Source of the DNA: Candidatus Saccharicenans sp.
GTDB taxonomy: Bacteria > Acidobacteriota > Aminicenantia > Aminicenantales > Saccharicenantaceae
Assembly (NCBI GenBank): GCA_030017715.1
Contig: JASEIU010000003.1
Span: 186,001 to 250,000, forward strand
Length of the DNA: 64,000 nucleotides
Direction of reading: 5' to 3'
In this document: piece after piece, positions 48,415 to 55,639 of the stretch
Position numbering within the stretch: position 1 is the stretch's first letter
Layout: every line of letters begins with the position of its first letter
The notes under the pieces: model-generated
Databases searched by the model: none
The model's input: only the letters and a program-made list of their open reading frames with translations
What the model was told of the DNA's origin: nothing
Made by a program: the position numbers and the translations under genes

Positions 48415-49551
48415 ATGGCAAAAAATAAACCTCAGGCCTTAATCCCCATCGCGCTGCTGATCACAGTCTTGACCTCCCTGGCTGTTCTTTCCGGATTCCG
48501 GCTCGACTGCCGGTCGCTTCCCGGGCAGAATCAGGCCGAAGAACAGCTCCAGGCCAGAATTCGCCCCATCCGGGACGACGTTGGCTTTTGCTGGAACCCC
48601 GACAGCATGAAAATTCTGGTGGACTACTTATCCGCTCAGGAAAAAGACAGATTCGAGGCCCGGGGACTGGTGGCGGCCATTTCCCCGCACGATGATTATC
48701 TTTATGCCGGTCGGCTTTATTACCCTCTTTTTAATTTGATACAGGCAAAAGAGGCAGTAATTTTCGGCGTAACCCACGGCGCCGTCCGCAACGAAATCAA
48801 AGGACTGGATAGCGTTCTGATTCTTGATGATTATCAACTCTGGCCGGGCGTCCTGAAGCCGGTTGAAATTTCTCCGCTCAGGTCATATCTAAAAGCGCAT
48901 CTTAAAAAAGAACATTTCATCGTCAACAACCGGGCCCACCAGCTGGAACACTCGATCGAGGCTCTGATTCCCTTTCTTCAGTATTTTAATCCGGAAATAA
49001 AAATCATGCCCATCATGGTAGCGCCGGCGCCCCTGGAAAAAATGAAGGAAATATCCGAAGCCCTGAGCCTGGCGCTGGCCTCTTATATGAAGGAAAAAAA
49101 TCTCAAGCCGGGAAGCGATATCTTCTTTCTTATTTCAGCCGACGGCAACCACTACGGAAAAGATTTTAATAATCTGGCTTTTGGCGAGGGACAGGAAGCC
49201 TGGGAAAAAGCCCTGGACTTTGACCGGAGCCTGATAAAGAATTACCTCACCGGCCGGGTAACGGAGAAAAAAGTTGCCGGCCTTACCGGAGAACTCTGGG
49301 GACAGACCTATCTGGATTACAGGAATTCTTACTGGTGCGGCAAGTATTCCATTCCTTTCGGGCTGCTGACCGTGGAGAAGGTCATAAAGAAAACCGCCGG
49401 AAAAAACATCGACGGCCGGCTGATCAGGTTTTCAGACACCTATAGCGAAGGGGTGCTGCCGCTGAAAAAAATCGGGCTGGGGACAACCGCTCCCTTCTCC
49501 CTGCGCCACTGGGTCAGCTTCTGTTCGGTCGGTTATTACCTTGAATATTGA
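48415..49551 (+). CDS. exported Memo-like (AmmeMemoRadiSam system protein B) protein
   Basis: This encodes 378 residues with an N-terminal hydrophobic segment (ALIPIALLITVLTSLAVLSG) that looks like a signal peptide or anchor. The rest is Memo-like: AISPHDDYLYAGRLYYPLF (Memo usually has PHAGYxYSG), FGVTHGAVRN, RAHQLEHSIEALIPFLQYF (the HSxExxLPFLQ motif) and a later SADGNHYG (usually SSDFSHYG). Metal ligands His in PHDDY, His in HQLEHSIE and His in GNHYG are kept. It is normally one of three genes (AMMECR1, Memo, radical SAM), but here neither partner is nearby. Function of the family in bacteria is unknown. ATG 48415 lies 13 bases after AAGGAGA, a rather long spacing. Confidence 0.78.
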   Translation: MAKNKPQALIPIALLITVLTSLAVLSGFRLDCRSLPGQNQAEEQLQARIRPIRDDVGFCWNPDSMKILVDYLSAQEKDRFEARGLVAAISPHDDYLYAGRLYYPLFNLIQAKEAVIFGVTHGAVRNEIKGLDSVLILDDYQLWPGVLKPVEISPLRSYLKAHLKKEHFIVNNRAHQLEHSIEALIPFLQYFNPEIKIMPIMVAPAPLEKMKEISEALSLALASYMKEKNLKPGSDIFFLISADGNHYGKDFNNLAFGEGQEAWEKALDFDRSLIKNYLTGRVTEKKVAGLTGELWGQTYLDYRNSYWCGKYSIPFGLLTVEKVIKKTAGKNIDGRLIRFSDTYSEGVLPLKKIGLGTTAPFSLRHWVSFCSVGYYLEY

Positions 49552-49703
49552 ACAATACTGATAAAATCGAATTGAGCCCTGGGCAGGGCCTGACTCTTAT
49601 CGGCCCTTAAATTGGTCCGGCTGACTTTAACTCTGGAGCCCGGCAAAAATTAATCAGATTGAAACCGGAAAAATCCGGAAATATAGATTGCCTCCCCGGT
49701 TTT

Positions 49704-50684
49704 TCAGGCTTTGCCCAGGACCATGGCCAGCAGGGCCATCCTGACATACAACCCGTATTCCATCTGCCGGAAATAGGCGGCCCGCGGGTCCCGGTCGACT
49801 TCCATTGCTATCTCGTTGACCCTGGGCAGCGGGTGCATGATTATCATCCTTTCTTTAGCCTTCTCCAGAGTCCTGGCCGTGATCACATAGGCGTCCTTGA
49901 CTTTCTCGTACTCTTCCAGGTTTTCGAATCTTTCCCGCTGCACCCTGGTCACGTAAAGGACATCGGTCTCGGGCAGAGCCTTCTCGAGGGAAGTGTATTC
50001 CTTCTGGGGAATACCTTTCTCATCGACTTCTTCAATCACCTCCCGGGGCATGCGCAGCACCTCGGGCGAGACGTAATTAAGCTTTATGTTCTTGAATCTG
50101 GTCAGCAGCCTGGCCAGCGAGTGCACTGTCCGGCCGTATTTCAGGTCGCCCAGCATGGTTACGTTCAGGTCGTCCAGCCGGCCGAGTTCTTCCCGGATGG
50201 TGAAAACATCCAGCAGGGCCTGGGTCGGGTGTTCCCCCACTCCGTCGCCGGCGTTGATCACCGGTTTTCCGGCATACTGAGCGGCCAGGGCGGCCGAACC
50301 GACTTCCGGGTGCCTGATGACGATGACATCGGCGTAGGCGGCCAGGGTCCTGACCGTATCGGGCAGGCTTTCACCCTTGGCCACCGATGAATATCTCACC
50401 TCGCTGATCGGAATGACCGCTCCGCCCAGCCGCTGCATGGCGGCCATGAAGGAAGCGAAGGTCCTGGTCGAAGGTTCATAGAACAGGTTGGCCAGGATTT
50501 TTCCTTTCAGCAGGTCAAAGGTGCCGATTCTTTCGACCATCACCCGCATTTCGTGAGCCACGCTGAAGATGTATTCCAGGTCGGTCCGGGTAAATTGTTT
50601 AACCGACAGAATATCCTTGCCGTACCAGGGGGCGTTTTGCTGATCCCCAAACGGCAGGTAGGGACTTTTTGGTTTGGTAGGCAT
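49704..50684 (-). CDS. pyrB: aspartate carbamoyltransferase catalytic subunit
   Basis: This 326-residue enzyme of pyrimidine synthesis has the carbamoyl-phosphate motif [12 protein letters not shown] (about 68-79), the [13 protein letters not shown] motif, [18 protein letters not shown] (the aspartate/carbamoyl-P region), [14 protein letters not shown] and [10 protein letters not shown]. Length is slightly larger than usual (about 305) because of about 20 residues before the first domain ([18 protein letters not shown]). It has a strong promoter (50723-50751) and an AAGGAG ribosome-binding site. No pyrI regulatory gene is adjacent. The enzyme acts in the cytoplasm with pyrE (19.8 kb) in the same pathway. 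Confidence 0.95.
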   Translation of the reverse strand: MPTKPKSPYLPFGDQQNAPWYGKDILSVKQFTRTDLEYIFSVAHEMRVMVERIGTFDLLKGKILANLFYEPSTRTFASFMAAMQRLGGAVIPISEVRYSSVAKGESLPDTVRTLAAYADVIVIRHPEVGSAALAAQYAGKPVINAGDGVGEHPTQALLDVFTIREELGRLDDLNVTMLGDLKYGRTVHSLARLLTRFKNIKLNYVSPEVLRMPREVIEEVDEKGIPQKEYTSLEKALPETDVLYVTRVQRERFENLEEYEKVKDAYVITARTLEKAKERMIIMHPLPRVNEIAMEVDRDPRAAYFRQMEYGLYVRMALLAMVLGKA

Positions 50685-50722
50685 AATGACTCCTTTTATA
50701 TTATCTCCGGATTTTTTTCTTT

Positions 50723-50751
50723 AATATATTATCAGGTCTGCCGGGTGTCAA
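50723..50751 (-). promoter_or_regulatory. strong sigma-70 promoter of pyrB
   Basis: On the minus strand a perfect TTGACA (50751-50746), 17 bases, and TATATT (50728-50723) lie 38 bases before the start codon. Confidence 0.75.
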
Positions 50752-50773
50752 CAGAAAAACCGGCCTTTAGCTG

Positions 50774-52033
50774 TTATGGCTTGGACGGCAGATATTTTTC
50801 CCAGTCGGCTTTCTCAAATTCCAGCCTGAAAATTTTTCCGGGCCGGATGATTGCGGCCGCGGCTCGCCCCAGATGCCGGGCCCGGCTGTAACGGATGACC
50901 AGAAGGCAGGCTTCCCTGATGGCCGGATTTTTTAAGACCCAAACCTCTTCCGCTCCGGTTCCGGCTGCCTCCGGGTTCAGTCGGCCTTCCTGAATCCGGG
51001 TCACCAGAGCCCGGAGTTCTCGGCAGCGGACCTTTTCCGGCTCGGCTCCGGCGCCGCTCTCAACCGGTTCCGGTTCTGTCTGATTTCCTGCTTCCGCTGC
51101 CTCCGAAACAGCCTCCCGGAAAATCGTTTCAAGCCGGAGCTCTATTCCTGCTTTCTGGCCGTCATCTGAGCCCTGCTCTGCTTTCAGTCTGACCACTGCC
51201 AGCGGCCCCTTTATTCCCGCAGTGGTTATGAGAACGTCGGTTTCTCTGGCCGTCTGGAGGAGATGGTCGTTTTCCCGTTCATCCCGGCCGACGACTATCA
51301 TTGCTCCGGCTTCAAGAAAGGCTCGACCGGCTCTGACCAGCTCAATGTCTTCCGGCCACAGCGCTCCTCTCCATCGTCTTAGCTGACGGGCCCGGGCCGC
51401 AAAGCCGGGGTCGGTCAGCAGACATCCGCCGGCCGGCGTCAGATATTCCTTAAGCTGATACCGGTCGGCCAGTTCCAGCTGTCTCTTTCTCGAGCGGCCG
51501 CGGATATCCAGCAACTTATCGCGTTCGACCAGGCCTTTCTCTTCCGGCAGCGTTGGCGCCAGCAATTTGGCCGACAGCGGCCTCAACACCAACCCTTTTA
51601 TCCCCGAAAGCTTTTCCACCAGCCCCAGAGCCTGGAGGTTCTGGGATTTTGGTCTTTCCCCGAGCACCTCTCCGGTGGCCACAAAATCAGCCTGGTATCG
51701 TTGAAGCAGCTCGGCGGCTAATCTGGCCATCTGTCCGTGGCAATCGATACAGGGATTAAGCTGCCGTCCATAGCCGTACCTCGGGTTTTCCACGATCCTG
51801 ATCTGCTCGCGGGTAATATCGGCCACAATCAGCGGCCAGCCCTGCTCAGCGGCCGCTTTTATGGCCTCCCGGGCTCCAAAAAATGAACTGCGGAAAGTAA
51901 GACAGACAATTTCCACTCCCTGTTCTTCCAGCACTTTTCCCGCCAGGACACTGTCCAGCCCGCCGGAGAAAAGAAGAAGAGCCCTGGCTTTTTTCTTCTT
52001 CTCTCCCGGTTCTCGAATTTCGAAAATTTTCAT
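50774..52033 (-). CDS. PP-loop ATPase, tRNA-thiolation-like, with C-terminal DUF814-like domain
   Basis: This encodes 419 residues from ATG 52033-52031 (GAGGT eight bases before). The N-terminal PP-loop motif LLLFSGGLDSVLAG (about 20-32), CIDCHG (C95, C98) and PAGGCLLTDP (C204) are the pattern of ThiI/MnmA-like sulfur transferases. The CxxC and the later Cys could hold an iron-sulfur cluster or persulfide. The C-terminal half (from about 235) has the ...DIELVRAGRAFLEAGAMIVVGRDERENDHLL... type sequence of DUF814/NFACT-R-like proteins. It probably thiolates or modifies tRNA in the cytoplasm. The gene lies 89 bases upstream of pyrB on the same strand and may be transcribed from its own promoter. 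Substrate not known. Confidence 0.75.
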   Translation of the reverse strand: MKIFEIREPGEKKKKARALLLFSGGLDSVLAGKVLEEQGVEIVCLTFRSSFFGAREAIKAAAEQGWPLIVADITREQIRIVENPRYGYGRQLNPCIDCHGQMARLAAELLQRYQADFVATGEVLGERPKSQNLQALGLVEKLSGIKGLVLRPLSAKLLAPTLPEEKGLVERDKLLDIRGRSRKRQLELADRYQLKEYLTPAGGCLLTDPGFAARARQLRRWRGALWPEDIELVRAGRAFLEAGAMIVVGRDERENDHLLQTARETDVLITTAGIKGPLAVVRLKAEQGSDDGQKAGIELRLETIFREAVSEAAEAGNQTEPEPVESGAGAEPEKVRCRELRALVTRIQEGRLNPEAAGTGAEEVWVLKNPAIREACLLVIRYSRARHLGRAAAAIIRPGKIFRLEFEKADWEKYLPSKP

Positions 52034-52643
52034 ATCAATTACCTCGGGCACCCTGCGGTGATAGGGTGGCTTACTGACTTCAGTTTTGCTCAGGCCCGGG
52101 TCTCTTTAATCATAGCAGAAAGCCCGGAGGGTAATAAGTCGGTCGAGGTATGAATTCCCGGCTCCCTGTCCGTATTTTTAATTTTCCCGTTTATTTATTC
52201 TGAGCCAAAAACTCCCGCTGATTCTTTCCGTCGCTGCCCGTTTGAGCAGCAGCCCAACCAGTTGACCGGGCCGGGGGAAGAAAATTCTTATATCCTGCGG
52301 CTTTGCGCCCGGTTTCCGAAATATCAACTAATTAAGATAGCATTTAGGATATTTTAAGGGGTAACCCTGAGGGATGATTTCTCTCCGGGATTATATGAAT
52401 TATATGAACAGCTATTGGATAAAATTCCTCGAAGAAAAGTTTTGCTGGCCAACTCTGTAGCCTGTTGATATTTCAAAAAATACTCTTACTGACTCTGGAG
52501 CAAATTATATTCGACTCGGCTCAGGATGCCGCGGCTGTCTCATATTAACCCACAGGAATGCCGAAAGAGTCTTAAAAATTCTCAGGTACGAGAAGCGCGG
52601 CCCGGGCCCGGCGTCTGAAAAAGGCCTCAGCTCTTACCTGCCC
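52034..52643. other. intergenic stretch with no recognisable gene
   Basis: About 600 bases separate the SDR gene (ending at 52644) from the PP-loop gene. Both are on the minus strand. The stretch is AT-rich in the middle. A short ATG-to-TAG frame near 52374-52460 has no family resemblance. No repeat copy or hairpin was seen. Confidence 0.4.
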
Positions 52644-53447
52644 TCATTGTTTCATTGCGGCCATCTTCCTGACCTTGCTTCGCCTGGACAGCCACTGCAC
52701 CAGATTAAATGTCAAGGGGTGGCGCATCAGGAATGAAATTATTCTGTTCCGGCAACCGGGGATGACAATTACCTTTGTACCCCTGAGAGCTCGCAGGGAG
52801 ATCCTGACCACACGGTCAGCCCTCATCCATAAAAACTCTGGAATGGTTTCTTTATTCATTCCAGCCGCCTGATGAAACTCGGTATGGGTCAGGCCCGGGC
52901 AAAGAGCCTGAATCTTAATTCCCTGGCCGAGCAGTTCATTCTGGAGATTAACAGAAAGCATTACCAGGAAGGCCTTGGTCGAACTGTACATGGCTCCAGA
53001 AAACGGGCTGAAGGCAGCCACCGAAGCCACATTGATTATTGCTCCCCGGTTCCTTTTGAGCATGGCCGGAAGGGCGGCCCGGGTCAGAAGCACTGTGGCT
53101 ATTACATGAACCTTAATCATTTGCTCGGCTTCCCCGGTTTCATCCCTGTAAAATTTACTCTTCCCCGCGAAGCCGGCATTGTTGATAAGCAGGTCCAGGT
53201 CTTCGGTCTGCCTGATTTTTTCCACCAGAGAACTTAAATCATAATCCCGGCTCAGGTCGGCGGTGAAAATCTCGACTGAAACTCCATACTTCTGGCTCAG
53301 CTCCAGAGCCAGTTTTTCCAGACGGTCTTTCCTTCTGGCCACCAGAATCAGATTGGTCCCGGCATCCGCCAGTTGACGGGCGTATTCTTCGCCCAGCCCG
53401 GCCGAAGCCCCGGTTATCAGCGCCTTTTGATAAAACTGCTTTTTCAT
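52644..53447 (-). CDS. short-chain dehydrogenase/reductase
   Basis: This encodes 267 residues, classical SDR fold: NAD(P) motif ALITGASAGLGEEYA (about 9-22), LINNAGFAG (86-94), catalytic Ser in INVASVAAFSP, and YSSTKAF with the YxxxK pair. The GASAGLGxxYA opening and RKDRLEKLALEL are of the DltE/YqjQ group of SDRs. The C-terminus has a hydrophobic and basic tail (LMRHPLTFNLVQWLSRRSKVRK), which could bind membranes. It reduces or oxidises a lipid or polyol-like substrate by family analogy. It seems to be monocistronic. Confidence 0.9.
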   Translation of the reverse strand: MKKQFYQKALITGASAGLGEEYARQLADAGTNLILVARRKDRLEKLALELSQKYGVSVEIFTADLSRDYDLSSLVEKIRQTEDLDLLINNAGFAGKSKFYRDETGEAEQMIKVHVIATVLLTRAALPAMLKRNRGAIINVASVAAFSPFSGAMYSSTKAFLVMLSVNLQNELLGQGIKIQALCPGLTHTEFHQAAGMNKETIPEFLWMRADRVVRISLRALRGTKVIVIPGCRNRIISFLMRHPLTFNLVQWLSRRSKVRKMAAMKQ

Positions 53448-54308
53448 CTGTATCTCAACCTCAATCGGTAAAAGAATTTTTTTTTATAATAGCAGAACTT
53501 AAAAAAAATTCGGTATAGTTTTCAGGTCAAATAAAGAAAAGGCAGATTCTGTCCTGCGCTGATTGATAATAGAGCCAGGCCCGCGCGCTTCCTGCCATTC
53601 CCTCTTAGCTCTTTCCTCTTCTTGAAATCCCTCAAGTTGCAGGTGATGAGACCTGCCGCACCACTCTCCTTAAAGACATTGAGCTCCATTCCCTTACAGG
53701 CTCGGGCTGTGAGCAACAGACTGTCGCGGCGGGCAGGACTGCAGGTGTCATCTTCCCTTTGCTTCATTGGTGGCTATTTTTTTGAGAGAGGGGTCCTGTC
53801 AGACCGCGCTTCCTGCCGCCCTCGCTCTCCGGCCCCCTGCGGGGAACTCTTTCCGCTGCGGAAGGTTTGGAGACAGGCCGTGCCACCCTTATCCTGTCCT
53901 CCTATGACTCGGAAATGAAATTCTGGCCGGGAAGAACTTTTGCTGGCGGTTGATTTGATTTCGTAAATCGGTAAAACGGCCCTGTCGCGGGGCATAAACC
54001 CTGAGGGGTCATGCCCTCTCTGTTTCTTGAGCGGCCCTTGTCCTGGAGAACCTCCTGTCTCGGGGGGTCTTCAGTCTTCGCTCCATCCTCCCACGACCGG
54101 CCCCCTTGCACGGCAAGCTACAGCAGGCTGAAGCCGATTCCTCCTGCCGACAATGCCGCCAATCACGGACAGACTGATGCGGCTCTCACAAATTCCCGGG
54201 GAACCAGAATCGGCCCAACCCGGGAAAGCCCGATTCGACTTTTCAGCAGGAGCTTTCATCAGTTTCAGTCAGACAGACTTTTCTTTTAATAACCTGTTTT
54301 TTTGCCTA
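53448..54308. other. intergenic stretch with repeat copy D and possible gene debris
   Basis: Besides the repeat copy at 53791-53889, a minus-strand segment at about 53690-53625 reads AAGLITCNLRDFKK, like the end of a PIN-domain toxin, but without the rest of the domain. Loose echoes of the repeat (CGGCCCTGTCGCGGGGCA near 53980, CAGTCTTCGCTCCATCC near 54070) continue to the right. No intact gene was seen. Confidence 0.4.
53791..53889 (+). repeat. dispersed intergenic repeat core, copy D
   Basis: It begins GGGTCCTGTCAGACCGCGC and ends GGCCGTGCCACCCT, with CTTCCTGCCGCCCTCGCTC, CCCTGCGGGGAACTCTTTCC, GCTGCGGAAGG and GGAGACAGG between. CCTGTC near the start and GACAGG near the end can pair, and CCGCAG-type inner arms form a second stem. 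The long right arm of copies B and C is absent or strongly changed. Confidence 0.7.
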
Positions 54309-54695
54309 TCAACCATTTTTCCTCAGGGTTTCCAGGATTTCAGCCAGCAGCTTGACTTCGGCCGAAGGCTCGGGAGCCGGAGCGGCGGCCGCTTCCTGGG
54401 CTTTTTTCCTGTCCCTCAATTCCTGGATCTTTTTCATCGGCACAACGATGGCAAAATAGATGACTGCGGCCACAATCAGGAAATTGACCACGGCGTTGAT
54501 GAACTTGCCCAGGGCTACCGGGCCCAGGAAGATTCCGGAAAAATCAGGTTGGCCAAAAATGGCTCCGATCAGGGGAGTCAGCACATCCCCGACCATGGAG
54601 TTGACGATCTGACTGAAAGCGGCTCCGATGATGACCGCCACAGCCAGGTCAACCACGTTGCCGCGCCTGATGAATTCCTTGAACCCTTTGAGCAT
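54309..54695 (-). CDS. mscL: large-conductance mechanosensitive channel
   Basis: This 128-residue inner-membrane protein opens under high membrane tension to release solutes after osmotic downshock. It has the MLKGFKEFIRRGNVVDLAVAVIIGAAF opening with the pore-lining TM1, the periplasmic loop (PDFSGIFLGPVALG), TM2 (FINAVVNFLIVAAVIYFAIVVPM) and a cytoplasmic helix ending in an acidic-basic bundle. The length is close to E. coli MscL (136). A GGAGG ribosome-binding site precedes ATG 54695. It appears to be monocistronic. Confidence 0.95.
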   Translation of the reverse strand: MLKGFKEFIRRGNVVDLAVAVIIGAAFSQIVNSMVGDVLTPLIGAIFGQPDFSGIFLGPVALGKFINAVVNFLIVAAVIYFAIVVPMKKIQELRDRKKAQEAAAAPAPEPSAEVKLLAEILETLRKNG

Positions 54696-54938
54696 GACGG
54701 CCTCCTTTCTGCCAGTCAGATTATACTAAAATGATTGAGAGAAAAACAATTTCAAGGATTTTCCTCAATTCTCCGAGGGTGGGTTTCCCCCGAAGGTCAG
54801 CGGTCTGATGGTTACAGGGTTTCCCCGCAGACTCAAGAAACCGGGTTCGCCCCGAAGCCAAATTCTTTTTGACAGTCAATCATAGAGTGTTTAATCCAAT
54901 CGGGCACTTACCGGAAAGCCCGGCTAACTCCGTTTACC

Positions 54939-54967
54939 TTGACAGCCCGAGTTCATGATGTTAACTT
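54939..54967 (+). promoter_or_regulatory. possible promoter of the YfiR-like gene group
   Basis: TTGACA (54939-54944), 17 bases, then TAACTT (54962-54967). A second TTGACA at 54869-54874 with TAATCC at 17 bases is also possible. The start codon is at 54986, so the nearer one would give a very short leader. Confidence 0.35.
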
Positions 54968-54985
54968 GAAGCCGGAAATAAAAGA

Positions 54986-55639
54986 ATGGGCTGTCTCAGG
55001 CGGAACAAATTCTTCTTATTTTCAAGCCTGTTAAGCTTCTGGCTGCTTTTTTTGGTTATCCTGTTTGTTTATTCGCCGGCCAGGGGTCAGTCGCGACTGA
55101 AGTTGCAGCAATATAATCTTAATCCAGCCCGGGAGCTGGAGCTGCTAAAAAAAATCCTGGTCTTTGAACGAAGCTGGAAAGAAAGCCGGGCTGACACCCT
55201 GATTATCGGGCTTCTTTATCAAAAATCATACCCCGTCTCTGCCTGGACCGTGGAAGACTGGTTGAACCTTGAGCCATCGCCGGCAGAGGACAATTTCCTG
55301 GGAAAGGTCAGGCTGATATTAAAGCCCTTGGACCTTGACTCGGAAGAGTCTACCGAAACCCTGCTCCTTGCCGCCGGCGTTAAATTCATCTATCTCCCTC
55401 CCCTGGAGCTCTCCAGCAGGCCGCCCTTGCTGCCTGAACTTTTAAGGAACTGCGAAAAATTAAAAGTGGGCACCTTCACCGCCGTCCCCGGATACGCAGA
55501 AGCCGGAGCCGCGGTGGCCTTTATATTCGAAGGAGAAAAGCCTCAGATCGTCATCAACCTGGAGGCGGCCAGGGCTCAGGGGATGAATTTTTCTTCCCAG
55601 TTCTTAAAACTGGCCACCGTAAGGAAAAAGAATGACTGA
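54986..55639 (+). CDS. YfiR-like periplasmic protein (DUF4154)
   Basis: This encodes 217 residues with a signal peptide (FSSLLSFWLLFLVILFVYSPARG). The mature protein has the features of DUF4154/YfiR: LLKKILVFERSW near the start, LIIGLLYQKSYP, LLAAGVKFIYLPPLE, LLRNCEKLKVGTFT and the end strand AGAAVAFIFEGEKPQIVINLEAARAQGMNFSSQFLKLA, the last being the family's best mark. In Pseudomonas, YfiR binds and inhibits the diguanylate cyclase YfiN from the periplasmic side. Here the next gene, overlapping by 8 bases, is a YfiN-like cyclase, which supports the same pairing. Confidence 0.82.
   Translation: MGCLRRNKFFLFSSLLSFWLLFLVILFVYSPARGQSRLKLQQYNLNPARELELLKKILVFERSWKESRADTLIIGLLYQKSYPVSAWTVEDWLNLEPSPAEDNFLGKVRLILKPLDLDSEESTETLLLAAGVKFIYLPPLELSSRPPLLPELLRNCEKLKVGTFTAVPGYAEAGAAVAFIFEGEKPQIVINLEAARAQGMNFSSQFLKLATVRKKND

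Noticed and set aside
52374-52460. Tiny ATG-to-TAG frame in the gap before the SDR gene
   Set aside because: Only 28 codons, no ribosome-binding site, no similarity to anything I know.
53522-53767. Minus-strand frame with a PIN-domain-like stretch
   Set aside because: Only about 14 residues resemble the end of a PIN domain and the catalytic acids are missing; at most it is gene debris.
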